38,043 bases of DNA, from NCBI GenBank assembly GCA_022538095.1, contig JAKYXN010000051.1, positions 1-38,043 of the forward strand, given 5' to 3'. The notes under the pieces are model-generated. The model was not told the origin of the DNA. It saw only the letters and a program-made list of their open reading frames with translations, and did no database searches. Positions 1-8,149 of this stretch are shown here, piece by piece (within the stretch, counting starts at the first letter, position 1; every line of letters starts with the position of its first letter). The position numbers were made by a program, and so were the translations under genes. The DNA is from Puniceicoccaceae bacterium K14. GTDB lineage: Bacteria; Verrucomicrobiota; Verrucomicrobiia; Opitutales; Opitutaceae.

Positions 1-84
1 TCGATTTACCATTGAATTCGAGGAAAGAATGCCTCTAAACTACAAATAACCGCGCATCAGAAAAAGCTAGTTACACAAAATAAC

Positions 85-390
85 TTACACCTCCAACATT
101 GCTGCCATAAGTCCTGAAATTACTATTACACTTCCAGTTATAAGATTTTTCATACTATTTTCTATTGAGATTAACGGATCAATTTTTCCAAATTCATTGC
201 CCAAAACGTGTGATTCTCCCAATGAGTCCACGGCTGATCGAAAGGCTGCTTCATTAGCCATAGTCGCTTTATTTGCCTCGTACGAATCCAAGAGATGCGA
301 TTCGAGCTCTTCCATAATTTCAGGCGAGAGCCTTCGGCTTTTCTCTACCCGGCGTCTCCAAAGATTCAATTCTTTCTCGATATCAAACAT
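85..390 (-). CDS. HAAS-type (permease prefix domain 1-like) small membrane protein
   Basis: A 101-residue protein. The first ~65 residues are charged and helical and resemble the HAAS / permease-prefix domain that sits beside PadR regulators and at the N-terminus of PadR-linked ABC permeases. It starts MFDIEKELNLWRR and continues through an EELESHL segment. One hydrophobic segment at about residues 80-100 ends the protein. Its ATG lies inside the end of the PadR gene (8-bp overlap), so the two are translationally coupled. HAAS proteins are usually longer or fused to a permease; here the protein stops right after one membrane span and no permease follows in the remaining 84 bases of the window. 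It could be a truncated relic or a minimal membrane partner of the PadR regulator. Family assignment is by pattern and moderately sure. Confidence 0.6.
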   Translation of the reverse strand: MFDIEKELNLWRRRVEKSRRLSPEIMEELESHLLDSYEANKATMANEAAFRSAVDSLGESHVLGNEFGKIDPLISIENSMKNLITGSVIVISGLMAAMLEV

Positions 391-730
391 AGCTCTCTCC
401 CCACAGTTTGCCCAAAGTACTGTTTACCGCGTCCCATTGGCGTCTTTCTTCTTTGAGAGCCTTCACACCCGCACCTTTTAAGGAATAATACTTCCTTTTC
501 CGACCTGTTTCGGAAACGCGCCAGGTCGATTTTATCTTTCCCTCTTTTTCCAAGCGATGAAGGACAGGATACAACATTCCATCGGTCCACTGAAGCTCAT
601 CATCCGAAAGCTCACGAACCCGTTGAATAATCTCATACCCATAACTCTCGCCCCCCTGCAATATCAGCAAAATCAGCGGCGTGGAAGACGCAGCAACCAA
701 ATCTTTCTTAACCATTGAACTCTTATGCAT
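383..730 (-). CDS. PadR-family transcriptional regulator
   Basis: A winged-helix repressor of about 115 residues. The core pattern is typical of PadR: a helix ending LILLILQGGESYGYEI, then a wing region with DGMLYPVLHRLEKEGKI and GRKRKYYSL. These regulators bind DNA as dimers and usually repress the adjacent transporter or membrane-protein gene. The open frame extends upstream to 835, but the conserved domain begins only around the ATG at 728-730, which has a purine-rich GAAGAG just before it; a second ATG at 713-715 is also possible. The gene overlaps the HAAS gene by 8 bp (stop within ATGTTTGA), so the pair is one operon. The inducer is unknown. The family call is secure and the exact start less so. 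Confidence 0.85.
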   Translation of the reverse strand: MHKSSMVKKDLVAASSTPLILLILQGGESYGYEIIQRVRELSDDELQWTDGMLYPVLHRLEKEGKIKSTWRVSETGRKRKYYSLKGAGVKALKEERRQWDAVNSTLGKLWGESYV

Positions 731-840
731 AGCTCTTCTATGTACGGCGAGTTCAATCTGACCTTTAATAAAATTTCGCCCACGATCCATTCCAATTAAA
801 ACATCTACTCTTAAAACAGAGCACTCATTTTCCAATTTTG

Positions 841-940
841 TCAGGGTTCCTTCTTGTCACGCCATATGAATCAAAAAGGCGGACGGAACACAGGTTAGCC
901 AGGGCCAAACAGATTTCACTCGCCCTGAAAAACAGAACCT
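841..940. repeat. Dispersed ~95-bp repeat, copy A
   Basis: The first 23 bases, beginning TCAGGGTTCCTTCTTGTCAC, are identical to those at 2762. Similarity continues patchily (shared GGACG.AACACAGG, GGCCAAACAG and TTCACTC blocks) to about 940. Both copies are in the same orientation. The copy lies just upstream of the PadR gene and is followed by a short TGTCGCGACA palindrome at 940-949. The rest of the gap to 1081 shows no gene. It is probably a member of a genome-wide intergenic repeat family, but only two copies are visible here. Confidence 0.7.
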
Positions 941-1081
941 GTCGCGACAAAGGAGCGATCCTGCCTGAAGCAACGCGAAGTTACCGAGCTAGAAAACTGA
1001 CGACACTCGTCGACTAGAAGGAGTAAGACATTCAGTGAGATAGCTACGATGCCAAAACAAACAAGAATTCAACTTATAAAG

Positions 1082-1426
1082 TCAACTATCCTGGGGAGCT
1101 AATACCCCTTCTTCCAATCGATCGACGAGCTCCTTAGAATATTTTTCCGAGCTCTCCAAAATAATCTTATCCAGTGCATTTCGCAAAGCCTTCATCGACC
1201 TATATTTTTCCCACAAAAGGATACAATGCATATGATCGTGTTCGTATTCGGGGTATTCAATCTTTGACTCTTTCAGCTCCTTCAAAGCAATCTCGTAAGC
1301 TTTTCTTTTTTCTTCGATCGGCTTCTTATCGAATTCTTCAAAGAATAGCTTCTTTACTTCTTCGTTTATTTCTGAATACAAAGAGGTAGAAATTAATAAC
1401 GCAAATAGGCTTAGGAATAACTTCAT
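1082..1426 (-). CDS. Hypothetical small secreted protein
   Basis: A protein of about 114 residues with a clear signal peptide (MKLFLSLFALLISTSLYS, cleavage expected near SLYS-EI) and a highly charged, helical mature part rich in Glu and Lys. I recognise no domain. The frame opens 5 codons earlier (MEKKT, from 1441), but the inner ATG at 1424-1426 is preferred: it begins the signal sequence and has GGAAAAG at a usable distance. The single Cys of the mature part (HDHMHCILLW) sits in a His-rich stretch and could bind a metal, but that is speculative. It is likely periplasmic. It sits with the next gene between the two copies of a direct repeat and has no obvious functional partner. Confidence 0.55.
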   Translation of the reverse strand: MKLFLSLFALLISTSLYSEINEEVKKLFFEEFDKKPIEEKRKAYEIALKELKESKIEYPEYEHDHMHCILLWEKYRSMKALRNALDKIILESSEKYSKELVDRLEEGVLAPQDS

Positions 1427-1478
1427 AGTTTTCTTTTCCATTTTCTAGGGCTTAGACACACAAAATTTCAAGTAAGGT

Positions 1479-2015
1479 TCACCCATCCTTATTGAGGAGC
1501 TTGTTGGCAATTTTATCGAGACCCGAGCCGAGAAAAGTCCTTTCCACCTCTAAACGCTTTTCTATTTCTTCCTCAGCCCAAGATTGCTCAACGTAACGGG
1601 GGTCGATAACTGAAAGGGATATCAACCCGAATCGTGGAATCTCAACTCTCCCGAGATTATCAGTTCGTTCATTCCTGACTTCGCTTTTCGTCGTGATCAC
1701 AACCTCAGCATACGGAAGACTGTGCCCATCACTCGCAACAATCTGCACCTCTCGATCTTTAATCTCCATTATAACCAAAAAGACAACAGCTAGGACGATA
1801 ACCACTAGCGAACTCCATCCAGAAATTTGAGAGCTCCTATTCTTCCACTCCTTCCGTTGGATTCTCTTAGTTTTGTATCCATGAATAAAGATACCTATAA
1901 CCAATTCGATAATCACAAGAAACAGATTTGTGATTCCTATGAAGACACACAAAATCGCCATAACGATGGGCTCTACAATTGCGGCAAATAGGGCTGCGAT
2001 AGCGTCAAATATCAT
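1479..2015 (-). CDS. Membrane protein with C-terminal carboxypeptidase-regulatory-like domain
   Basis: A 178-residue protein. Residues 1-45 are almost continuously hydrophobic (one or two membrane spans), a short basic segment follows (KTKRIQRKEWKNR), and another membrane span covers about 66-86. The remaining ~90 residues read like a small beta-sandwich of the peptidase-associated / CarboxypepD_reg type: VQIVASDGHSLPYAEVVITT, a turn with TDNLGRVEIPRFG, then a strand LISLSVIDPRYVE. Such domains are carrier or adhesion modules, not enzymes. The C-terminal domain probably faces the periplasm, but topology is not certain. No operon partner is evident: it is separated from the toxin gene and from the small secreted-protein gene by 30-50 bp. 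The function is unknown. Confidence 0.55.
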   Translation of the reverse strand: MIFDAIAALFAAIVEPIVMAILCVFIGITNLFLVIIELVIGIFIHGYKTKRIQRKEWKNRSSQISGWSSLVVIVLAVVFLVIMEIKDREVQIVASDGHSLPYAEVVITTKSEVRNERTDNLGRVEIPRFGLISLSVIDPRYVEQSWAEEEIEKRLEVERTFLGSGLDKIANKLLNKDG

Positions 2016-2049
2016 AACTTAGATTCCATACAGATGTATACCTTGCACT

Positions 2050-2448
2050 CTAATTTATTTGCGAAGGCTCCTTCGCCGGAATTTCCGACTTCTTGAAATC
2101 TCCAATATTTCGTGTGGCTATCAATTCGATGTTGTTCCCGATTGATACCGCTTCAATGACAGCATCCTCGAAATCTGATATTTGACTTTCCAAAGCCCGC
2201 TTGAATGTTTGTCGCGACATTTTACCTACTTTGCAAATACTAATGAGCTTATCCAGAAGCTCTCGCGTCTTCTGTTCTCCAAGCACCTTCTTACCCAAGC
2301 AATGAAGAGTCGTTATCGTCGTTGGGCATATCCATCCTTCCATCTGCTTCTTCTCCACCTTAGCCAGTAAGATGGCTGAATCCTTCCAAAACGGCTCACG
2401 GGCCAACCAAACGTCGAGAATCACGTTCGTATCTAACAAAACTTTCAT
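2050..2448 (-). CDS. vapC: PIN-domain toxin of a type II toxin-antitoxin pair (VapC-like)
   Basis: A 132-residue PIN-domain ribonuclease. Acidic residues expected for metal binding are visible: D6 in MKVLLDTNVILD, D95 in the DFEDAV motif and D117 in TRNIGDF. The ILDVWLAREPF start and DFEDAV motif place it in the PIN_3-like subgroup. VapC toxins cleave tRNA or rRNA when freed from their antitoxin. The ATG overlaps the antitoxin stop codon (ATGA, 2445-2448), the standard coupled arrangement. All key residues are present, so it should be active. The RNA target cannot be predicted. Confidence 0.85.
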   Translation of the reverse strand: MKVLLDTNVILDVWLAREPFWKDSAILLAKVEKKQMEGWICPTTITTLHCLGKKVLGEQKTRELLDKLISICKVGKMSRQTFKRALESQISDFEDAVIEAVSIGNNIELIATRNIGDFKKSEIPAKEPSQIN

Positions 2449-2687
2449 AGATATTTATCTTCAAGATGCTTGCCATAGTCATCTTCGTCTACGTCAACAC
2501 CTCTCTTTCGAATCGCTCCTAACATCGATGCCGTTACCGGAGGAAGGTCATCGCTCGGAAGATCATCCGTCTGCGTCGCAATAAAATCGCCAAAAATCCG
2601 AGAAACAGACGTCCCCCTCTTCTTGGCGAGCAACTTAGCCTTACGGATGACTGCCTCCTCCACTCTAAGTGTCAGCTTTGACTGCAT
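2445..2687 (-). CDS. vapB: Antitoxin of the VapBC-type pair (DUF6364/RHH-like)
   Basis: An 80-residue protein. The N-terminus MQSKLTLRVEEAVIRKAKLL followed by AKKRGTSVSRIF has the strand-helix-helix layout of ribbon-helix-helix antitoxins of the DUF6364 type. The strongly acidic C-terminal part (DVDEDDYGKHLEDKYL) would wrap the toxin active site. It precedes and overlaps the toxin gene by 4 bp. A perfect inverted repeat abuts the start codon, consistent with autorepression by the toxin-antitoxin complex. The first codon is only ~18 nt from a TATAAT-like element, so the mRNA leader is probably very short. Confidence 0.8.
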   Translation of the reverse strand: MQSKLTLRVEEAVIRKAKLLAKKRGTSVSRIFGDFIATQTDDLPSDDLPPVTASMLGAIRKRGVDVDEDDYGKHLEDKYL

Positions 2688-2715
2688 GACGTATATTTCA
2701 ATAAAATTATACGTC
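2688..2715 (-). promoter_or_regulatory. Promoter/operator of the toxin-antitoxin operon
   Basis: A perfect 8-bp inverted repeat, GACGTATA (2688-2695) and TATACGTC (2708-2715), lies directly against the antitoxin start codon (2685-2687). On the minus strand a TATAAT element (2706-2711) lies within the right arm, and the transcription start should fall between the arms. A ribbon-helix-helix complex bound here would block the promoter. The repeat is seen directly; its role is inferred from family behaviour. Confidence 0.6.
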
Positions 2716-2761
2716 TTGTCAATTTTTTAGTGGGATAAGCCTGTTGCGACAATTGGATTCG

Positions 2762-2855
2762 TCAGGGTTCCTTCTTGTCACGCCGTGTGGAAGAATAGCC
2801 GGACGAAACACAGGCCGCCCAAGGCCAAACAGGTTCACTCCCTAAAACAAAACCT
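2762..2855. repeat. Dispersed ~95-bp repeat, copy B
   Basis: Direct copy of the repeat at 841-940. The first 23 bases are identical and the remainder is diverged with small indels. Together the copies bracket the two hypothetical genes and the toxin-antitoxin pair. A minus-strand open frame crosses it (2762-2989) but has no coding character. Confidence 0.7.
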
Positions 2856-2933
2856 ACCGTCGCCTCATCCCCCCCATTTCTGCCGTAATCCATGAAGGCG
2901 GATGCGTCTCTGAACGAGCCTCTGGCAATTTCC

Positions 2934-2969
2934 CTTCTTCGTGTAGTTTCGTGTCTTCGTGGGATTAAA
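2934..2969. repeat. Short 'ttcgtg' intergenic repeat
   Basis: Three close TTCGTG units (cttcgtgtag, tttcgtgtc, ttcgtggg) followed by ATTAAA. Motifs of this style recur between genes in many PVC and related genomes; only this instance is visible here, and no function can be read from it. Confidence 0.4.
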
Positions 2970-3000
2970 TAAAACATTACCAGAATCACACCGCAATTAG

Positions 3001-4260
3001 CTATTTGTCAGATTGTAACCTCAAATAAACAAACGCTCCCACTCCATAAATCGCTTCTGCAACCAACAACGAGCCATATGCTCCCAAGGCTCCCCAATAG
3101 TAGCAACTTGGGATTAAAAGGATAACACTGGCCACGGCTGTGGTAATTCTCAACCGCGTCGCAGCTTGCGCTCCCTTTTTGCCGAGGACTTGGAGGCCGA
3201 TCATTTGCATGCTGGTCATAGCATCAATTGTTCCGTAGGCCAAAGCAAAGGGAAGAAGGATTCCTGCACTTTTTAGGGAGTCTCCAAATACAAAGATCAT
3301 GGCTTCGGTTCCGAAAAAAGCCGAAAATAAGACCCCTGCCCCACCACAGGCACCGAGCAAGGCGTTGACTCGACGTGCGAGCGACTGAAAAGATTTTTTG
3401 TCGCCTCTATTATGATACAAAGCCAATCGGGGCCTCAACATTCCGCCGAGGGCTGCGGTTAGCATACGAATGGGACCCACAAAAGTCCAAGCGGCTCCGA
3501 AGCTCGCGACGGCTATACTGCCTCCTAGAGTTTTAAGGGCGAAGGGTTGTACGCGGGAACAGGCGGAGTTCGCCACTGAGCCGATGAGCATCGTGCTTCC
3601 AATTGATTCCAGGGAACGACTATCAGCCTCTCCTAGTTCATCAGAGTCGTTCGGAGAGCCCTTTTCGGAGTTAGGATTCATCAAAATTATCGATACAAGA
3701 CTCCCAACCACACTGCCCCACCAAAAGAATAAGACAGGAAGCTCGAATAAGACGATTCCTCCAGCGAAGATTATTCCCATGATCGCAATGCCAGCGGCGT
3801 CAGCCAAGGCTCCTCGCTTCATCTCGAAACCGATTTGCAATTGAGTTCTTAGTCGATAGCGTTCGAGCTCTAAAACGGACGCCAAGCCAAAGCCAAGAAG
3901 AACCAACCAAGCGATGGCCCCCTCAGCCACAAAGATTCCCGCAACTAGAACCAAACATAGAGCAACTAGATGAGTCCTACGGATTCGAATGCGTGCCCAA
4001 TGATATACCTTTCTTCGTTCATCTCTACTTCGCCCTGCAGCCAAATTCGACAGAGGTGTGATAAAGCGGGAAGAGACCAAGTTAGTGAAAATCACAGAAA
4101 TCGCGGTAAACAGAATGTACTGAGAAAAGTCATCTACCCCACTCGTCCGGGCTATCACAACCCCAACAAGCAATCGCGACACCGATAACATTGCGGCATC
4201 AAACATTGAATACAATTTATCGAGGTTTCCCAATTTCTTTTTAAAATTCTCTAGAACCAT
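3001..4260 (-). CDS. wzx: Polysaccharide flippase (Wzx/MATE-type, oligosaccharide flippase family)
   Basis: A 419-residue, strongly hydrophobic protein with about 12 predicted membrane segments. The N-terminal block (SRLLVGVVIARTSGVDDFSQYILF) matches the start of oligosaccharide flippases: a first helix with conserved Arg, then the G.....FGQY-like motif. A hydrophilic loop at about 198-220 (EKGSPNDSDELGEADSRS) separates the two six-helix halves. The role is to flip lipid-linked repeat units across the inner membrane. It is the last gene of the EPS operon, 15 bp after the GT4 gene. The frame can open at a TTG at 4266, but the ATG at 4258-4260 is preferred. Substrate is unknown. Confidence 0.8.
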   Translation of the reverse strand: MVLENFKKKLGNLDKLYSMFDAAMLSVSRLLVGVVIARTSGVDDFSQYILFTAISVIFTNLVSSRFITPLSNLAAGRSRDERRKVYHWARIRIRRTHLVALCLVLVAGIFVAEGAIAWLVLLGFGLASVLELERYRLRTQLQIGFEMKRGALADAAGIAIMGIIFAGGIVLFELPVLFFWWGSVVGSLVSIILMNPNSEKGSPNDSDELGEADSRSLESIGSTMLIGSVANSACSRVQPFALKTLGGSIAVASFGAAWTFVGPIRMLTAALGGMLRPRLALYHNRGDKKSFQSLARRVNALLGACGGAGVLFSAFFGTEAMIFVFGDSLKSAGILLPFALAYGTIDAMTSMQMIGLQVLGKKGAQAATRLRITTAVASVILLIPSCYYWGALGAYGSLLVAEAIYGVGAFVYLRLQSDK

Positions 4261-4275
4261 ACTCAAAATCGAACC

Positions 4276-5517
4276 CTAGTTGCGTAGGAAATTGTTTTCT
4301 CCCCTTTTGATGATCGTTTTAGCGTAGAGTCGGACGAGTCTCTGGGCATGCACATTTGCTTTAAAATTCAACTCATACTTAGCTCTCGCAGCTCTCCCTA
4401 TCCGCCGGGTACGTTTGGAGTTAATAAGGAGGCCGGATAGAGAGGCTGCTAAAGCCTGAGAATTTTCAGGGGGTACTAAAACGCCGTCCACATTGTCGTC
4501 GATAAGTTCTTTAGGTGCGCCAATGTTCGAAGCGACGACTGCCTTCCCCGCAGCCATCGCTTCGATTATTCCTAATCCAAAGGGCTCTGCCCACCGACTT
4601 GGAAAAACCAATACAGAGGCTTCGCTCAGCCGATGCATCGCTTCATCGTGTGGAAGCTGACCGGTAAATTCTATGTTCGCACAATCACCTGCCAACTGCT
4701 TGAGTGTTGGGGACGCATCTCCTTCTCCAATTATTGTTAAATCCTTGCTTCCATTCCGGTGAGAAAAAATCGACTCTTGTTGCAGCTGCTTCCACGCCTC
4801 GATCAAGACATCCACTCCTTTTTCATCGACCAAGCGACCGAGAAAAACGACGCCTCCGTTTCCTTCATCGTCTTGCTTATCAAGCAGCAATCGCCCGGGG
4901 TCTTCGCAGGCATTCCAAATCACTGATATTCTTTCTTTCGGAAGACCCATCTTTAGGTGACGTTGAGCAACCTCTTCGCTGGGACAAATATATTGATCGA
5001 CTTTCTCAATCACTACCCGGTCGCCCCAGATCTTATCCATTATTCGCTTCCAAGAGTAACTACCGACTAGACTTTCCCGATAACAACGATGTTTGACTGC
5101 ATTCATTTTTCCGTGACACAAACATTTCTCACAAGCAGCTCCATTGCGTCGGTACGTGCCGTTAGCACAGCCGAGACGGTAATTGTGCAAAGTCTGAACG
5201 ACAGGAATGCCAAAGTCTTCATGCGCTCGATAAATCGAAGGACTAATAACAGGAAACCAATTATGAACATGTCCAATATCAGGTTGGTGTGTATTCAAAA
5301 ATTCAAAAACATCGTAGTAACTATCTCTATTGTTTGGAGCTTCCCACGCTAAACGAGCTTTTCCGAACAAAGATTTCCCAGCGAGCACTTTATCATTATT
5401 GACTGAATACGTTACTACATCATGTCCTAACCTTTCAAGTTCGCGACATTCCATTTCGAAAATCTCGTCTTCGCCGCCTCTTTGGGCATAATAATTATGA
5501 AATAACGCTACTTTCAT
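4276..5517 (-). CDS. Glycosyltransferase family 4 (GT-B fold)
   Basis: A 413-residue GT-B enzyme. The N-terminal domain starts MKVALFHNYYAQRGGEDEIFEM and contains HVHNWFPVISPSIYRA; the C-terminal nucleotide-binding domain has VFLGRLVDEKGVDVLIEAW and the EX7E motif region FPSRWAEPFGLGIIEAMAAG. These are hallmarks of GT4 retaining transferases. A Cys-rich stretch at about residues 115-145 (CANGTYRRNGAACEKCLCHG) is common in a GT4 subgroup whose ~four cysteines may bind a metal. It would add a sugar to the lipid-linked repeat unit at the cytoplasmic face of the inner membrane. The ATG overlaps the preceding gene by 4 bp (ATGA), so it is translationally coupled. Confidence 0.85.
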   Translation of the reverse strand: MKVALFHNYYAQRGGEDEIFEMECRELERLGHDVVTYSVNNDKVLAGKSLFGKARLAWEAPNNRDSYYDVFEFLNTHQPDIGHVHNWFPVISPSIYRAHEDFGIPVVQTLHNYRLGCANGTYRRNGAACEKCLCHGKMNAVKHRCYRESLVGSYSWKRIMDKIWGDRVVIEKVDQYICPSEEVAQRHLKMGLPKERISVIWNACEDPGRLLLDKQDDEGNGGVVFLGRLVDEKGVDVLIEAWKQLQQESIFSHRNGSKDLTIIGEGDASPTLKQLAGDCANIEFTGQLPHDEAMHRLSEASVLVFPSRWAEPFGLGIIEAMAAGKAVVASNIGAPKELIDDNVDGVLVPPENSQALAASLSGLLINSKRTRRIGRAARAKYELNFKANVHAQRLVRLYAKTIIKRGENNFLRN

Positions 5518-6839
5518 ACTGCTCCTAAAGTTTCAAATTCACGGTTAATATTGTTTCGATCACGGTTGGATAACAACAGGGTGATCCACAAAAGAATGAA
5601 AAAGGGAAACGCATCCATTCGCAGGAAAAAGCTCTGCCCCATAGCATAAAACGACATGTAGCTAAACGCAACTGCGAGCATAGAAGAAGCCGCTTTTCTT
5701 TGCCAAGTACCGTACTTCCCTGCGACTCTCCCCCATCTTAAGATTAAAGTCAGTGGGAAGACGAAAAGGAAAACAATCAGTCCAACAACACCCAAGTCAA
5801 CGAGGATATCAACATACGCATGATGCGACTGGCGCGGATTCCATGTTTGCACCAGTTCACGCCCCTTCCCTTCGGTCCAGAATGCTCCGAATCCGTGACC
5901 GATAAGCGGTTCTTTCTTTACCTCGTACATCACAGTTATCCAAAGTTCGTCACGACCGGACAAGGACTCGTCTCGGCCCACAGCATCGAAGAAAGAACTT
6001 TTCAGCGTGCTCACACCCAACAAAGAAACGATCAAAAAGACAAAGAAAGCCATGATTTGCAAACTTCCCCTTTCATAAGCATTACTCGACAAAAATATGT
6101 AGACGGAAATTCCAATCAAAGTCGTAACGATAGCTGTGATGGAAACAGTCAACATAAGAGCCAATACCAGGAATATTTGAATACTGCGAAGTAACAAAGT
6201 CTCGTCCTTATTAGTATGCTGAAAGCCAAAAGAAAGCATCAGTCCAATCGAGAGAAATGGAGCCAAAGTGTTTGGGTGGATCGCTACTCCAGCAAGACCT
6301 GGACGACCTGGATTGACCGTGCACGCACTTGGCAATATGAAGTAAAACACAACCGACAAAAACGCCACCGCTCCACAAAAGAACACCACTGTACGAATCA
6401 TAAAACGAACGGGATTCGTTGAACTATGCAAAATACAGGCGAGAGCTAGAAAACCGAAAATATATATCGAAGAACGTTTGAGCGTTAAGCCCATTCGCTC
6501 GGACCACACTGCTGAAAATACAATCAACCCTCCAACCAAGAACACAGGCCAGTGAATCATACACACAGCTCCGAGTGAACGAGTAACCAATAAGCGCCAC
6601 ACTGCCAAGAAACCACACCCAGCAAAAATCACCTGGCGAATTGCTCCACCCGCATTTTTGTCAGAAAGCAAAATCTCCTGGGTCGGTAAGCGGAAACTAT
6701 TCACCATATAAAGCATCCACAATACAATACCTACTGTTAGAAAAACGCTGACACCTGTATTCCGCAAACGCTCTAAATCAACGGTTAGATCAGGAGCTGG
6801 AGTTCTCAGCTCGCTTTTAATCGTATGTGAAGACTCCAT
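5514..6839 (-). CDS. O-antigen ligase/polymerase family protein (Wzy_C)
   Basis: A 441-residue inner-membrane protein with around 10-12 spans. A periplasmic loop carries the family signature: GRDELWITVMYEVKKEPLIG, then HGFGAFW and NPRQSHHAYVDILVDLGVVG. In an operon with a flippase, chain-length protein and exporter, its most likely job is Wzy-type polymerisation of the EPS repeat unit; ligation to a lipid acceptor is the alternative. A GTG at 6842 could start it, but the next codon is an ATG (6837-6839) whose A overlaps the stop of the Wzz-like gene as TGATG, a usual coupling junction, so I start it there. Confidence 0.8.
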   Translation of the reverse strand: MESSHTIKSELRTPAPDLTVDLERLRNTGVSVFLTVGIVLWMLYMVNSFRLPTQEILLSDKNAGGAIRQVIFAGCGFLAVWRLLVTRSLGAVCMIHWPVFLVGGLIVFSAVWSERMGLTLKRSSIYIFGFLALACILHSSTNPVRFMIRTVVFFCGAVAFLSVVFYFILPSACTVNPGRPGLAGVAIHPNTLAPFLSIGLMLSFGFQHTNKDETLLLRSIQIFLVLALMLTVSITAIVTTLIGISVYIFLSSNAYERGSLQIMAFFVFLIVSLLGVSTLKSSFFDAVGRDESLSGRDELWITVMYEVKKEPLIGHGFGAFWTEGKGRELVQTWNPRQSHHAYVDILVDLGVVGLIVFLFVFPLTLILRWGRVAGKYGTWQRKAASSMLAVAFSYMSFYAMGQSFFLRMDAFPFFILLWITLLLSNRDRNNINREFETLGAV

Positions 6840-8137
6840 CACGATGCCTCTTCCCGGGTTGCCTTAACTTTCATGAGTTTCTTCAGTTCAGAAAATTTGG
6901 CTGATATGTATTCGCTTTTTAGTGCTTTTTCGACTTGTAGACGACACAAAGCATACGCTACCGCTAAGAAAATTGATAGTCCCAAGAAAATGCCTATCTC
7001 ACGCTTTTTGCTCGGTCCAGCAGGCCGCTCGGGAGCCAAAGCAGATCGCACGACAACCAAATTTCCAATGGGTTGCTCTGCCCGAATTCGATAAATATCA
7101 GCCTTTGTTCCAAGGGCTGAAACGAGGTCGCGTTCGAAACGTACCTTTTGCTTCAGATTTTCATGTTGCACCAACAATTGTCCGTAATCACCTTCACCGA
7201 TCGTACCTACAATCCGGCTACGAGCATCCGCTTCCATTTTTTCTAATGAAGCGATTCGCGAGCGCAATTTTTGTACTTCGTATGACTTTTCTGAATAGCT
7301 GAGTAACGCTTCGTTCAATTCAGAGGTAGCTTCGTCTCTTTTGGCTACCAACTCCCGGATACTGCGCAATTGATTGCTCGCTTGCATATTAGGATCGATC
7401 ACTCCTTTTTCCGAGGCAAAGCGCATGAGCTCAGCTTCCGTCCAAACAAGTCGGCGGCCGGCATTTTCAAACGCTTCATGCATATGATTGGCCTGCTTTA
7501 GTAATAGTTCGCGTTCAATCGCTTTACTAGCTCGGCGACACTCCTCAAAAAGTTCGTTTGCTATCTTAGCGGAAAGTGTCCCACTTTGACTTGTGACGGA
7601 CACAGTAATGAGCCCCTCTTCTGTTGAGGTTAATTCGATCATCGACTTGAGCTGATTCACCACCTCGTCTGATCGATCGTTCTCTGACAAATGGCTTCTC
7701 AGTTCGTCTCCATACTTATCCGCAATTTGCGAAATGATCGAGCGAGACTTAATCAATGTTGTATAGAGAGTTGGGTTCGCCGGAAGCATCAAACTACCCG
7801 TAGTACTTTTACCGGCACGATCATCTCCCGTTTCTACAGAACTCGTATCAACTGTGATATCAAGCGCAGGTTTTTCCCGAGGCAATAGCACCGCAACCGC
7901 AGAAGCAGTGTATTGCTTAGGAAGAGTCGCGAAGCGCGCCACTCCCAACGCCACACCAATAAGAATTATAGATAGGACAAGCCACTTGCTCGCAGCAATC
8001 GCGCAAACAGCGTCCATTAGAGGCACCATCCAGCCTACAGCCTCGGTGGCATTCCTTGCCCTTTCCGACATTGCTTTCGCTTTTATCGACTCGCTACTGT
8101 GGAAATTTTCCGGGCCAGTATTACTGTCTTCTTTCAT
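6839..8137 (-). CDS. Wzz/GumC-like polysaccharide chain-length protein without kinase domain
   Basis: A 432-residue protein of the polysaccharide co-polymerase type. A first membrane segment lies near residues 52-72 (WLVLSIILIGVALGVARFA), a large periplasmic part is rich in coiled coil (about 180-320, with LRSRIASLEKME), and a second span lies near 380-400 after the proline-rich stretch SALAPERPAGPSKKREIG. The N-terminal periplasmic pattern YTASAVAVLLPREKP is typical of Wzz domains. It sets chain length and couples the polymerase to the exporter. The protein ends ~30 residues after the second span, so the fused tyrosine autokinase seen in many Wzc proteins is missing; no stand-alone kinase or Wzb phosphatase gene is in the window. 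It lies 12 bp downstream of the exporter gene. Confidence 0.8.
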   Translation of the reverse strand: MKEDSNTGPENFHSSESIKAKAMSERARNATEAVGWMVPLMDAVCAIAASKWLVLSIILIGVALGVARFATLPKQYTASAVAVLLPREKPALDITVDTSSVETGDDRAGKSTTGSLMLPANPTLYTTLIKSRSIISQIADKYGDELRSHLSENDRSDEVVNQLKSMIELTSTEEGLITVSVTSQSGTLSAKIANELFEECRRASKAIERELLLKQANHMHEAFENAGRRLVWTEAELMRFASEKGVIDPNMQASNQLRSIRELVAKRDEATSELNEALLSYSEKSYEVQKLRSRIASLEKMEADARSRIVGTIGEGDYGQLLVQHENLKQKVRFERDLVSALGTKADIYRIRAEQPIGNLVVVRSALAPERPAGPSKKREIGIFLGLSIFLAVAYALCRLQVEKALKSEYISAKFSELKKLMKVKATREEAS

Positions 8138-8149
8138 TAATAAACCCGG

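Noticed and set aside
2762-2989. Minus-strand 75-codon open frame
   Set aside because: It lies in the dispersed repeat and in a short intergenic repeat, has Arg/Gly-rich low-information sequence, and its homologous copy at 841-940 is interrupted by stop codons.
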